Source: Neocallimastix lanati (nom. inval.) (Eukaryota; Neocallimastigomycota; Neocallimastigomycetes; Neocallimastigales; Neocallimastigaceae). From it: a stretch of DNA of 64,000 nucleotides. The notes beneath the pieces are model-generated. The model ran no database searches. It was given only the letters and a program-made list of their open reading frames with translations, and had not been told where the DNA came from. The translations under genes were made by a program, and so were the position numbers. Below are positions 14,454 to 38,127 of the stretch, in pieces; position 1 is the first letter of the stretch; each line of letters starts with the position of its first letter. Location of the stretch: the NCBI GenBank assembly GCA_016946835.1, contig JACVTC010000091.1, positions 505,001 through 569,000 on the forward strand. Reading direction: 5' to 3'.

Positions 14454-16429
14454 CTATGATACAGAATCATTATATTTATTATTTTCAACTGTATTTTGAT
14501 TATTTAAATTATCATCTTTATTATTATCATTGTTATTATCGATAGTATTATTATTATTACTACTATTACTTGAATCTGTTATTGTCTTTGCCTCTTCAAG
14601 TTTTTTTTTCTCTTCATATGCTTTTCTTCTATTTTCTTCAAATACACCTAAATATCTTCTACATTTCAATTCTTTTGGTAAATATTCTTGTTCAATAGGT
14701 TCTTCATAATCTGGATTATATTTATATCTAAACAAATATTTCAAACATTAATGTATTAATATTTTTCTTTAAATCAAAATATAATTAATATATATAAATT
14801 TACCCTTTCCCATAACCCATTTTTTCCATTAATGCCGTTGGTGCATTTCTAATATATTATTAATATTTTATGTTTTTGTTTTTATTATTATTATTTTTTT
14901 TAAGTTTACCAATATAAAATTTATTTATAACAATAAAATATATTTCCGTATATATATATTTACCTAATATGCATTGGAACAGGATAAGCAATTTCTTGTT
15001 GTATCACTTCTTTAACCATACCTAAAGCTTTATATACTTCCACACTCTTAGGTGCACGACTCATATATACTGCAGTATGTGCTAATATAACATCACATTC
15101 GGGCATTCCAATAAATTGACAAGCTTGATAACAACTAGTTGCAAGGGTTAATGCATAATTATCACCAAAACCAACATCTTCACTTGCTATTCTAATTAAT
15201 CTTCTAGCTATATATAATGGATCCTAGAGAAAAATATTATTTATTATAATTAAATAAAATTAGAATTATATATATACGATATCTTAATTTGTTATATACA
15301 TTTATATACTTCTCCAGCATATATCATTCTTCCTAACCAATAAAGAGTAGCATTTTCATCACTACCTCTTATACTATTAATTTAATTAATAATTATTGTA
15401 TTAGCATTATCTTTTTGTAGAAAAAAAAAATTTTTTTTTTCATAATTACCTTTTATGAAAAGCACTAATTAAATCATAATGTTCTATTATATATTAATAA
15501 TAAATAAATATGAAATAGAAAAAAATTAAAATTATATGTATCATCATACCTTCTCCATTTTTATCATATAATAAATGAGTTTTTTGGAAAGACATTTTTA
15601 TCATTTCTTTTGTTATTTCATATTTAGAATCATCAGATAAAACTAAATCTAATGACATATCCAAAATCTAATATATAATATTAATAAATTTATTAAATTA
15701 AATATGATTTATATTAAATAATAATAATAATTATTATTATTTCAATATTTACATTTAATGAATTTCTCGCATCACCATCTGACATTATTGCTATTAATTC
15801 TATAACTTCTTTTTCAATATATATAGTATTTTTTACTTCATATAATTCTTTTGAGGGTTTAAAATCATTATTTTGATAATTTTGATTTTCATCTTTAATA
15901 CTAATTTCAGTATCGTTTGATTCTTCTTTGATTTTTAAGGTTTTACCAAATAATTCTAATTTTATTCGTGCTGCTCGTTCTAATATTGACATCATAGCTA
16001 TTTTGCTTAATTTTTTTAATTGAAATACTCTACATCTACTTAATAATGCACTATTTAATTTAAAAGATGGATTTTCTGTTGTGGCTCCAATCAAAGTATA
16101 AGAACCTCTTTCTACCCATGATAATAAAGAATCTTGCTGTAATTTATTAAATCTATGAATTTCATCTATAAATAATATGGCTTTTTTTCCTGTTAATTTT
16201 AAATGATTCGCACATTCTTCAGAGGCTCTTTTTAAATCTGTTAAGGAATGTAATGTACCACTAAGTTCTCTATAAAATGAACCATAATGATTTGCAATAA
16301 TTCTTGCTAAACAAGTTTTTCCTTTTTTTTTTTTTTTTTTTTATTTAAATTAGTACATTAAATGAAGATTTATAAACATATAATTAATAATTACAAATAT
16401 AAATATTTAGGACAATTTCTTTTTCTTTT

Positions 16430-16474
<45 letters not shown>

Positions 16475-17199
16475 AAGAACTTTAAAAGCTTAATTGTATC
16501 TTAAAAATACTTAATTTAAAAATAATTACCAACACCAGGTGGACCCCATAATATCAATGAAGGAACTCTATTTTCGGTAATTAATGTTTTTAAAATTGAA
16601 TTTTTTCCCATTATTTCTTCTTGTCCAAAATAATCTTCTAAAGTTTTTGGTCTTACTAATTCTGCAAGAGGTAGTTGCTTTTTATTTTCTTTTTTAATAT
16701 TATTACCAATGCTTTTAATATTATTATTATATTTTTTATTCATATCAAAATTAGGTGAAATTATTTCATTTTCAATTTTGATTTTCTTATTAAAATTATT
16801 ATTATTATTATTATTATTACTATTATTATGATTAATATTAATATTAATATTATTTCCATTATATATTGATGAATGATTAGTTATTTTATTAATTGAAGTA
16901 TTACTATCATTTGATTTTCTTTTAAGATTACTGAATAATGTTGATTGTATAGTTTTTTTCTTTTCCATTGAATTAGCACCAAGATATATATGATTCGCAT
17001 TAATTTTTTGAAATTTACTTTTTACACATGTATCGACATTGCTATTTACATTTATATTATCTCTATCATTTACAAGATTTTCAACTGTTCCATCTATTTT
17101 AACAATATTATATTGACAATTGCTATCTAAATGAGCATTAATACCCGCTTCGGTTACAAGTTTATTACATATAGGACATTTAACTGATATATTACTCAT
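14454..17199 (-). CDS. WRNIP1: WRNIP1/Mgs1-type AAA+ ATPase with UBZ4 zinc finger
   Basis: Eight exons on the minus strand: 17199-16530, 16321-15753, 15667-15550, 15483-15450, 15373-15310, 15223-14964, 14848-14804 and 14727-14454; 677 residues. A RAD18-type UBZ4 finger (C8, C11, H23, C28) that binds ubiquitinated PCNA opens the protein. An Asn-rich linker follows, then the AAA+ core: RPKTLEDYFGQ, Walker A GPPGVGKT (about 219-226, split by intron 1 just before the Lys codon), Walker B LFIDEIHRF, sensor GATTENPSF, and the arginine finger in ALLSRCRVF. The C-terminal lid and MgsA domain carries SDGDARNSLN, HYDLISAFHKS, RGSDENATLYWL and IASEDVGFGDNYAL. The family includes bacterial RarA and yeast Mgs1 and acts at stalled forks. 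The tail ends in a charged helix and an Asn/Asp run. It is intact; the nearest gene upstream is 3.6 kb away. Confidence 0.96.
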
Positions 17200-18164
17200 T
17201 TTAATAATTAATATTTATTAAAAGCTTTTTTTACATAGATATTATTTTTATTATTGTTTTTATTGTTTTATTGAAAAAATTTTTTTTCATTATTAATTAA
17301 AAATTAAAAATTTTAAAATAAGATAGGTTGCACAGTTAAAAAAATTATTGTCCATAAAAATATGATTCATTAATTTTTTTAAAAAAAAAAAATAGAAATT
17401 AACAAGTGATTAAACACGTGCTGTAAAAGACAAATATCCTATAATTTTATGTCATTATTAAAAGAAAAAGTTTTTTTTATTTAATAATTAATAAATTAAA
17501 AAAGTTTTTTCAATATAAAATATCACAACACATATAGCCAATAATATTTCTGATATATTTAGTAAAGATTTCTTTAAACAAATTATTTATGAAAAAATCA
17601 TATTTTAATTGAAGTTTATTTTTTTTTCCTTTTTTTAATTATTATTTATTATTATATTTTTTTTTATTATTATTTCTTTCTTTCTTTCTTTTTTTTTTAT
17701 TATGTAAGTATATATATATTTACTTTTATTATTTTTTTTACTTTAATTAAATATGTTCTATAATTATATATTATATATTTTTGTCAATTTTATTCATTTT
17801 CAATTATTTTATTTTTTATTTATCTGGTTTTTAAAGTTATTAAAAAAGTAAGAAATTTATATATAATTTGTTACCTCATTTTAATAGTAAATTGTATTAA
17901 TTAAAAAAAATGACAATTTCTATCAATCTTTTTGTTCTCTGTTTTATAGTTTAATTTTTATGTAATTTATATAAAGTTTAAATGTCATTTTAAAAATCTA
18001 TTTTCTGATAGAATATATCTTTCTTATAAAATATCTAGTATGTATATATTTTTTTTTCTTCCATTTTAGATAGGTTTATTTTGATATTTTTTATATATAT
18101 CCATTATAATACTTTAACATTATTATATGGGTATTAATACTTTTTTATGAAATATTATATATAG

Positions 18165-18240
18165 ATTATTTAATTTAGGTTAATGAATCATAAAATTTAT
18201 ATTAATATAATTTATGATTCATTAATCTAAATTAAATAAT
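18165..18240. repeat. 30-bp inverted repeat (hairpin)
   Basis: The left arm 18165-18194 pairs with the right arm 18211-18240. There is one mismatch in 30 and a 16-base loop. Each arm contains TTAATGAATCATAAA or its complement. It could be a small foldback or MITE relic. Confidence 0.8.
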
Positions 18241-18466
18241 TATTGATGTTTATAAAGCATATAAAGTATTACCAATAATTTTCAGAGTGCTTTTTTTAGT
18301 TCAGATATTCTTTAAAATAATTTTAAAAATCGTAAAAGCATATCTGTACTACTGTTAATATGTTATGAAATATCTAAATGATTAAAATCATTAATAAATA
18401 AATAATAATTATTATCAATTTGGAAGTTGATACATTTGAAAAATAGTCCTGTAGAACACATCAAAA

Positions 18467-18834
18467 GAATTTCTTTTATTTTTTATTTATAAGTTGTAAA
18501 ATGATTTTTATTTTCTTGATTTTTCAATTCATTCATTATTAATTTATTAATTATCAGTATAAATAAATAAATAAATAAAAATATACAATTAAATAAAAAT
18601 AAATAATTAATTATATGAAATAAAATATAAAAACGTAAAATGAATTAAATGAATTTCTTTTATTTTTTATTTATAAAATTGTAAAATGATTTTTATTTTC
18701 TTGAATTTTCAATTGATTCATTATTATTTTATTATTTATTACTCAAAATAAATAAATAAATAAAAATAAATAAACAATTAAACAAAAGTAAATAAATATA
18801 TAATTTATTAATTAATTATATAAAAAAGTATAAA
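18467..18834. repeat. Tandem duplication, 184-bp period
   Basis: Both units start GAATTTCTTTTATTTTTTAT, at 18467 and at 18651, and share TTGTAAAATGATTTTTATTT shortly after. The second half of each unit has drifted by indels in (AAAT)n. The array is noncoding. Confidence 0.75.
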
Positions 18835-18883
18835 TCAATTTTAAGTTTTATTGTATTAATAAAAATTAAAATTGATTTATACT
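18827..18883. repeat. 17-bp inverted repeat (hairpin)
   Basis: AGTATAAATCAATTTTA (18827-18843) pairs perfectly with 18867-18883, leaving a 23-base loop. It sits at the end of the 184-bp duplication. Confidence 0.75.
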
Positions 18884-19404
18884 ACATTAAATATAAAATT
18901 TCATAATTATATTATACCCTCTTTTATTATTATTTATTTATTTATTTACTTTTATTATTATTTATTTATTTATTTATTCAATAAACACATATTTGTATAT
19001 TAACCCTAACATGCCAATGACAAACAAAATATAAAAATTTAAATAATTAAAAAAAAAAAATAAAAATTTAAAAAAAAAAAAAATTTTTTTTTTGAAAATT
19101 TATTTTTATTAAATCTAAAATTGGATTTAAAATTTGTATCATTATTTAAATTCTGTTAATTAAATATTAATCCTTTTGAGTAATATTAAATTGTGATAAA
19201 TTATCTAATAATTTTTAGATTTCTGTATATTCAATCATATTAGAAAAATTCTATTTTTGTTTTGTTTATTTTTGGAAAATAAATATTAATATATTTATCT
19301 GGCAACTTTCTTAATAAAAAATGATATATTATAAAATAATTTATACAAATTAAAATTTTTAATATTTAGTTTTTCTCAAATTAAATATTTTCAAAGTTTT
19401 ATTC

Positions 19405-19455
<51 letters not shown>

Positions 19456-20810
19456 TTTTATTTTTATAATAAAATAAATATGCTCATAATTTTTTATTTT
19501 TTTTTTAATTATTATTTATTTTTTAATTAATAATTTATTAACAAAATTTAATATTAAAATTATAATTGCTTTATTATTAATTAATATATAACTTTTAATT
19601 GAAGTATTGTTAAAATAATAAAAATAATACATAATATATATTATGTATTATTATTATTTTTTAATTATCAAAAAAAAAAAAAAAAATTTGTATTAATGCT
19701 TTGCCGCTTTCTAATCCTATCAATTAGTAATATCATTTTTATGAACACGTGATTTATTTAAGGAATATGGAATTTATAATATATCCGGTTGATTATTTAT
19801 TACTATTTTATTGAGGGATATATTCATCATGTGACATATTTATATTTATAACAAAAGAGAATAAATTTTTTCAGAACAATAATTAAATAAGTGATTGAAT
19901 AACAATTATAATATCCAAAAGAAAAAAGGAATGGATAAATTATTTTCCATATAATAAAAAATTTTGATACTTAAATAAACAAATAATAACTATTTAAATT
20001 TAATTAAATTATAAAAGATAGTCAAATTAAATAAAAAGAAATTATTATTTTTTTTAACAATTAAATTTATGCATTTCTTGATCCCCATTTAAAAAATTCG
20101 GGAGATAAACCTTTGATAATAATATTATTATATATAATTATTACTAAATTATTATTATTTTAATTGATGATTTTCATTAATTATAGTTTAAATTTTTTAT
20201 AATTATATTCATATATGCATTTATATTTAAATTTATTTTTGTATTTGTTTATATATTTAATATTATAATTATTAGTATTTATATAAATAATAATTATAAT
20301 TATAATAATTATAATAATAAATATTTTAATAATAAAAATAAAATAAATATTAATTATGTTAAAAATATGATTATATAATATTAATATGTTATATGTTATG
20401 ATAAATAAAATTAAAATAACTATATATCCATTTTACTTTTTCATTTTTAATTTAAAAATGAAGATTAATAAAAAAAAAAATTATTTTTTTTTATCAAAGT
20501 TGTATTATATACATATATAAAATTAATTGAATTTTATTGGTTGAAATTTACTATTATTTTATTTTATTTAAATTTTTTTTTTTTTTTTTTATTTTTATTT
20601 TTTTTTACGAACTATATAAACTTTAAAATAAAAAAAAAGTAAAAGTAAAATAAAATTATATTTTTTTATAATATATAAAATAAATTATATGTTATATTTA
20701 AAATATATATCAGTAAAATCTATTTAAAATAAATAATAATTTTAAAGTAATAAAAAAAAAAAAAAATTAAAAATTTTAAAAAATAATTGAAATAATATTA
20801 TTAAAAAAAA

Positions 20811-22080
20811 ATGTCTTTATTACAAAGTACTAGTCTTATTAAGCATTCAGGTTTAAGAACATCAGCATTTCGTTTTAATTTATTCAGAAATGCATTAGCA
20901 CCTCATTTATCACTTTTAACATTAAAAAATAATTTTGGGACTAAAATTCCTAAAACACCAAGTATGTAAAAACTGGAAGTAGTAATTATAATTTGAAATC
21001 TATATTAATTTTTTTTTTTTATATATATATTATTATTAAAAATATAAATTAAAAAAAGGAACTATTGAAAAGTCAGTTGAAAATTCAAAAACAAAAATTA
21101 GTCAAGTATTAACTCCATCACAAGCAAATGATTTAGGAATAGCTTCTGGTGGTCAAGTTATGTGTTGGATTGATGCTGCCGCTGGTATTACTGCTAAAAG
21201 ACATGCGGTGTATAAGTGTGTTACGGCATCTGTTGATAGTGTCCATTTTTTAAATAAAATTAAATTAGGTGATATTGCAATTTTAACATCAAAAATAAAC
21301 AGAACATGGAATACATCAATGGAAGTTGCTGTTACTGTTTGTTCGGAAAATTTATTATCTGGGGTTAGAAAGCCATGTTGTCAAGCATATTTAACGTTTG
21401 TTGGTGTTAATAATAATGGAAGACCAACTCCAGTTCCTAAAATTTTACCAATAACTGAAGAGGAGAAAATTGAATATGAAAGAGCAGATATTAGAAAATG
21501 GAAACGTATTGCTCAATCAAAGACATCTATTACGAGAGAAAAAGCTAGAGAAAAGATTTTTAATTATAGTAGAGCTCCAGTTTCAACTTGGCCAGGATCT
21601 ATTGCTAGTTCATATACAGAAATGGTTGAAATGGTTATGCCACATCATATTAATCCATACGGTTCGACATTTGGTGGTCAAATTATGACTTGGATGGAAA
21701 ATTGTGCCTTAATATCAGCTTCTAGATATTCTAGAAGTCCTTTAATTACTGCATCAATGGATGCTATTCATTTTATTCTTCCAATTAAGAACAGTGATTT
21801 TGTTACTGTAAGATCATTTGTTTCTGCTGTATATGAAACAAGTATCGAAGTATTTGTAACAGTAGAGGTTGAAGATCATAAAACAGGTAAGAAATTCTTT
21901 GCAAATGATGGTTTTATTACTTTTGTCTCTGTTGAAAGCAAAAATCATCCAGTTCCAACTAAAGTTCAAAAACCGGTTAATGGAAAGGTTACATTCTATA
22001 ATGGTTTAGAGAGAAGAAAGCACAGATTAGATGAACGTCAACAACTTATAGATTTTTTCAACCGTAAATATTATAAATAA
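20811..22080 (+). CDS. Acyl-CoA thioesterase, two HotDog domains (ACOT11/12-like), organelle-targeted
   Basis: Two exons, 20811-20961 and 21059-22080, give 390 residues. The enzyme would hydrolyse acyl-CoA to free acid and CoA. Two HotDog domains are visible. The first starts at LTPSQANDLGIASGGQVMCW, with CVTASVDSVHFLNKI and TSMEVAVTV. The second starts at MPHHINPYGSTFGGQIMTWM, with ITASMDAIHFILPI and TSIEVFVTVEVED. Each is followed by the proline-rich VPKILP or PVPTKV tail typical of ACOT11/12 enzymes; no START domain follows. The N-terminus (MSLLQSTSLIKHSGLRTSAF) is rich in Arg, Ser and Leu, has no acidic residue, and looks like a mitochondrial or hydrogenosomal presequence. The start chosen is the first ATG in frame with exon 2 and supplies this presequence. 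It is a compact, intact gene with a poly-A tract (22100-22134) just after the stop. Confidence 0.9.
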
Positions 22081-22096
22081 ATTAATAATAACAACA

Positions 22097-22137
<41 letters not shown>

Positions 22138-23019
22138 ATGTATGTTAAAGTGAAGAAAAAAATATTTAGATGATTTTGGGTTTTTTTTATTTAGATTTTA
22201 AATTTTTAAAAACTATATTAAAATTAATTTAATTTATAAACAATAATAATAAAAATAATAAATGCTTTAAATAATTATTATAAAAAAGAGTAAACAAGAA
22301 ATAAATTAAATAATATATATTTTATACTATATTATTATTTTAATATATATAAAAAAAAATATTAAGGTAATAATGTAATAGTTATTATTAATAATAGTTA
22401 AATTAATACCAATAAAAATATATTTAACATTTATTAATAGATTACTATTAATTATATTAAAATTTAATAAATTTTATAAAATTAAAAATGATTTAAAAGC
22501 AAATTAAAACATAAAGAAATTCCTTTAAAAACAAAAATTATAAATACATAGTATAAATTAATAATAAAAATATTTTAATGTATTATTATTATTTTTTTTG
22601 TCGTGTGATTATAAAAAATATATATTTATATATATATTTTTTATAAAAAAGTTGAATTAAAAAGAAGTATATATATATATTTATATTTATTTATTTATTT
22701 ATTTATTTTAATATTTTTTTTTTTTTTTCATTATTTTATTTTTATTCATTATTAAATATTGCTTCATTATAAAATTAAAGGAAATATGATATTAAAAAAA
22801 ATATATGAATGAAAATATTTTTAAATTTAACATATGATTAAAGTTTAGAAATTTTTTAATTATAATATTTATAATTTTATTTAATTTTTTTTTTATAGTT
22901 GATCTTGATCATTGGTATTATTAATGGTTTTAGATTTAACAAAAAATTGATTTTTATTAACATTCGAATTATTGCCTTAAGAAATGGATTATTCATTAAT
23001 TTCCTCTAATGTACTATTT
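22081..23019. other. Convergent spacer with possible CFAP44 tail remnant
   Basis: AT-rich DNA lies between the 3' ends of the thioesterase and CFAP44 genes, with poly-A at 22100-22134 and ATTT repeats near 22690-22710. On the minus strand, about 22975-22896 reads an Asn-rich run (GNNSNVNKNQFFVKSKTINN and on to a stop). It resembles the CFAP44 tail composition but cannot be joined in frame by any donor I see. It may be a lost last exon. Confidence 0.5.
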
Positions 23020-33643
<10,624 letters not shown>

Positions 33644-34301
33644 TTATAAAGAATTATTGAAAAACTATCAAAAATGTGAAAAAACAAAAATATGAAAATT
33701 TATTTATTATAAAGGTTAATAATATTAATTTATATTAATTAATCTTTTTAATTTTAATAAAAACTGAATTTTTAACAATAAAAACAAAATTATTATTTTA
33801 TAATATTTTTTTATTATATTAATAAAATAAAGGAAAATTTTATATATATAAATATTGGATAATAACTTTTTTTTTTAAATTTTCCATGTTTTAAATTCAG
33901 ATTTTTTTTATTTTTTAAAATTTGAGAATTAATAAATTTTATTAAAAACAAAGTTTATTATATTATTCCACAAAAGAATAAAATTACATACTATATTTAA
34001 GATAATAAAATTTTATTCATTAAAGTTTAATATATGTAATAATATTAATAAAATGATAGTAATATAAAAGATATAATAAATAAATAATAAATAATAAATA
34101 ATTATAAATAATAAATAATAATAAGTAATAAATAATAATAAATAATAATAAATAATAATAATAAATATTAATAAATAATAATAAATAATAAATAATATAA
34201 TAAAAAAAAATGTTTTAATTAAAAAGGAATTTAATTAAAATATTATAATTAATAAAATATAAAAATAATCAATAATAATAGTAATTGATAATAACAAGAG
34301 T
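33644..34301. other. CFAP44 5' flank
   Basis: AT-rich, with an AATAAT/AAATAATA array at about 34076-34200. No coding signal is seen. Confidence 0.6.
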
Positions 34302-36330
34302 CATGAATTTATGGTTTATAATTATGTCAACTTTATAAATATATTTGATAAAGATTTACCAGTATTTAATTATTTTTAATTAATTGTTTTTATATTAATC
34401 CATTGTGGCTTATATATTAATTTTATTGCAATATATTTCAATACATTTCATATATTTCGCATATTCTAACAATCATCTTAATCTTAGTTATATATAATGA
34501 ATAAGTCAGTTTATTGGTGAATATATTCATATAAAAATATCCTATTTTATAATATTAATTTGATATTTTTAAACTATTAGTTATTTCTATTCAAAATTTT
34601 CTTTTAATTTTACATAAATAAAATAATTTTTACATTATATTAATTCTTTCATTCTATTTAAATATTGTTAAATAATTCATTAAATATATCTATAATCTAA
34701 TAATTTTCCCTGAAACTAAATATTTAATAGCATTATACAATTAATATTGATGTATCTATGTCATCTCTTATAATATGATAAATATGCAATTTATATTATG
34801 GAAACCTTTCTCTTGAACAGTGATATTATACCATTTTAATTTGTGAATATCTCTTGTATTCGGGATTTTACATCACTTTCAATAATAATTAGCTTTGAAG
34901 ATTAACGCTAATTTTTATATATTTTCGTTTTGTAATTTTAGTGATAACTATTAAAATAAATTGTTAATTATATATCAGTGTACTTGATAAATTAAATTCA
35001 TTTACATTTATAATTAGTTATAGTATTCTATCCATTTAAATTTATTAGTAAATAATGTAATTTGTTTCATAATTTTTTTTTTTTTGATTCAGTATTTCAG
35101 TTAATTTCTTCTTGAATGAAAATTTTTGCTAATTATCCCTATTTAGGTTATTTTTATTCATTTCCAAAATAAATATGACCTTTAATAATCAGCACAAAGA
35201 ATCAGTTAAGTAACTTTCTTTAATATTTTATGTTCTTTATTTTAATTTGCCTATTCCCCTTTGAATCCAAATTTCTAAAATGATTTTATATATTTGAATT
35301 TTCTCATCATTAAAATACTAATGATAGAAATTTAATAATTATAATTTTTTAGATACTTTGCAATCAATAAATATAATTTGTATATGGATAAACGTCATAT
35401 ATTTGTATAAAATTATTGATTATATTTATTATTTTATAGACATTTCATCACGAAGGTTTAAATTATGATTATATTAAATTAGTAATTATCTATATTCATT
35501 TCACACTAGGTTTAAAAATACATTAATAATACAATTATTTTTAGAATACACCCATTTTGCGCTGGGAATTACCAATCTATTATATTTCCCTTTAATATTT
35601 TGGATATTATATTTTAAATTATTATGAATGGGATCTCCGATATATAGTCCCCCCATTATTGTTGTTAATATAAATATATATGTGTTTGATATGTATAAAT
35701 AACCTATACTCTAAATAATATGCTCTGCTGTTGAGTAAAAATAATTAATTAATATATTATTACTTAGATCTTTAGAATGAATATTATTAAATTATATTTG
35801 AATATTCATTTGGTGGAAATAATTTATAATAGAGTAAATTCTTTTAGGTATAATTATAGTCCATTATTAAACGCCTAAAGTTTCAATAAAAGTCTCTCTA
35901 GATGTATGAAGATATTGTTCTAATATATACTTAAAAGTATTTTTGTTCTTATGAATTAATATTGCTATATTTTACTTGTGATTATTCTCTTTTATCAACT
36001 ATACAATATTTTATACCTTTCTTCAATTTTGTAATCTTGATCATTTCAAATGTTCAATCGTTTTTATTATTCTTCCTTAAATTGATATAATGAGTAACTT
36101 TTATCATCATAATTTAAAATTTCAATTTATTTTTCTTTGACATATTATTGTGTATGGCAAACAATTCTTAAGAGGCATAAATTTATGGTTTATAATTATG
36201 TCAAATTTATTAATATATTTTATGAATAAGATTTACTAATTTAATTTTTTTAAATTAAATACCTTTATAATTTTAATTTGTTTCAATACCTTTGAAGTTT
36301 ATTTTTCATATATTTTATATTCTAAGAGTA
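34302..36330. mobile_element. Decayed repeat-derived block bounded by diverged direct repeats
   Basis: Two similar segments of about 150 bases begin at 34302 and 36176. Both contain TTTATGGTTTATAATTATGT, followed by alignable AT-rich sequence ending near TATATTCTAA. Between them sequence complexity is higher than in ordinary spacer. On the minus strand short coding-like runs (for example near 36000-35800, LLYYKLFPPNEYSN) are broken by many stops. This looks like a very old element whose ends were direct repeats. The type cannot be told. Confidence 0.45.
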
Positions 36331-36339
36331 ATTATAGTT

Positions 36340-36378
<39 letters not shown>

Positions 36379-36474
36379 TATGGTATTTATATACTAAATA
36401 TTAAAAATTTTTTTTATTATATTATATTATATCATATTAATTGTTGTATTTTTTTTTTTTTATTTTATATTTTT

Positions 36475-37160
36475 GGGAGTTGCGTTTCACAAAATGTGGC
36501 TTAAAATAAATATAAAAAATAAACATATAAATAAATTAAATTAATAAATAAAAAATATTAAATAAAAAAATATAAATATGTTAAAAATGTTTTATTTTTA
36601 GTTTTATTTTATTATAAATTAAAAAAATTATATGATATTGATATTAATAATAAAAAAACTATAATATTGATTTTAATAGTGTCTATAAAAAGATTTTATT
36701 TTTAATATTTAAAAAATAAAATTATAATCATATACTTAGTTATTTAGTAATTTATTATATTAAATTATTTATTATTCAGAATAAAAAATTATATATTATT
36801 TATTCTGAATAATAAATAATTTAATATAATAAATTACTAAATAACTAATATATAATTTTTTTTATAATAGTAATATGACGTATATATGAAAATATTTTTT
36901 TTACTTAATAATTGAAATATTTATATTTATTTTGAATAAAAAATTAGTGTTAATTATTCAATTTTTTTAATTAGAAAAATAAAATATTTATTTATTTATT
37001 TATTATTTGTTATTATTTATTATTTATTATTATAATTTATTATTTATTACTATAAAATTTTTAAGCTTTAATATTTTTTATTTATTTAATTATTTAATTT
37101 ATTTATATGTTAATTTTTTAAAATATTCTAAGCCACATTTTTGGAAATGCAACACCTCCC
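36475..37160. mobile_element. MITE-like DNA element with long TIRs and internal palindrome
   Basis: The left end GGGAGTTGCGTTTCACAAAA and the right end (reading inward on the minus strand) GGGAGGTGTTGCATTTCC both run into AAATGTGGCTTA. The similarity then continues through CATATAAATAAATTAAAT and AATAAAAAATATTAAA, so the inverted repeats span roughly 90 bases. The element is 686 bp with no ORF. ATTTTT flanks both sides (36469-36474 and 37161-37166) and may be the target duplication, though such a motif is cheap in this genome. It is a non-autonomous cut-and-paste element; the superfamily is not assignable. Confidence 0.75.
36736..36848. repeat. Perfect 49-bp palindrome with 15-base spacer
   Basis: Arms 36736-36784 and 36800-36848 are exact reverse complements over 49 bases. 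The palindrome sits near the centre of the MITE-like element. It would extrude as a long hairpin or form double-stranded RNA if transcribed. Confidence 0.95.
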
Positions 37161-37415
37161 ATTTTTTACATTTAAATTAATATAAAATAATTTATTTTGA
37201 TGTTTTTTTAATTTTTATAAAATTTTAGAAAAAAAAAATTTTTTTTATTCTTTAGAATTTATATTTGTTATCTTTAATATTCTATAATTTTTTCTAATCA
37301 TAACAATTAAATAATTATAAAATGAATAATTTATTATATATATATATTATTTAAAATAAATATAAATGTATTTTGAAAAAAAACTATTTTAAATGAAATA
37401 ATTTTCATCATAGAT
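37161..37415. other. AT-rich spacer between MITE and LTR fragments
   Basis: No feature is recognised. Confidence 0.5.
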
Positions 37416-38127
37416 TGTTAAGATTTTGATATAATTTATAATTTAAATTTAAATAAAATAATATGTTTTAATAAAAATATTCACTAAGTCGATATGTCTA
37501 TATAGTAATATAGTAATATACTATATAGATATATAATAATAATAATAAATATTTAAATGTTTAGTTTAATAAAAATTTATTTATAATAAACTTTGATAAT
37601 TAGAATTATCAAATTAATTTGATTTTAAATTTATTGATTTTATTTAATAATAAAATATCTATAATATATTACTATTAAGGTAATTTTACAATAACCTTAC
37701 AAAGAACATAAAAGATAGATTTTTACATCTTTCTTTTATACTTTGTAAATTACATAATAATAATATTTAATTATAAGATAATAATAATATAAATAATAAT
37801 AAAATATAAGGATAAATTTAATTATATAATTAATTTGAATAATTGAATTTAATATAGATATGTTGTAAACATATATAAAAACATAATATAAATAAAATAC
37901 ACGTGACGTCAAATGTATCATTGAAATTAATTATTAATATAAACCTTATTTATTAATATTCTCAGGATTATTAGGCCTAAGATAACCCTTTAAATATTAA
38001 ACAAGAATTTATATTAATTATTAATTATTTAAATATATATATTATTTATAATTAAATAAATAATATTTTTAATTATTGAAATGTAAATAACTGAAATTGA
38101 GATTTCAATTCAGTTATAATTTCAACA
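37416..38127 (+). mobile_element. Family A LTR, diverged copy
   Basis: The copy starts TGTTAAGATTTTGATATA and ends ATAATTTCAACA. From about 37685 to 38127 it matches the reverse complement of the solo LTR at 49076-49814, including ACAATAACCTTACAAAGAAC, TGACGTCA and TTAGGCCTAA. The first 270 bases have drifted. The flanks TAGAT and TACAA do not match, so no target duplication survives. It directly abuts the gypsy 3' LTR. Confidence 0.65.

Larger units (their letters stand above)
17200..20810. other. Divergent intergenic region with hairpins and a 184-bp tandem duplication
   Basis: This 3.6-kb spacer lies between the divergently transcribed WRNIP1 and thioesterase genes. I find no coding exon. 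It has a CACGTG site near 17415 (about 215 bases upstream of WRNIP1) and another near 19746. It also has three hairpin-forming inverted repeats (18165-18240, 18827-18883 and about 19613-19663), a 184-bp duplication (18467-18834) and (TTA)n at about 19410-19455. CACGTG is the core of bHLH E-boxes; regulatory use is inference. Confidence 0.6.

Noticed and set aside
18990-19020. Telomere-like CCCTAA repeat
   Set aside because: Only a single AACCCTAAC, not an array.
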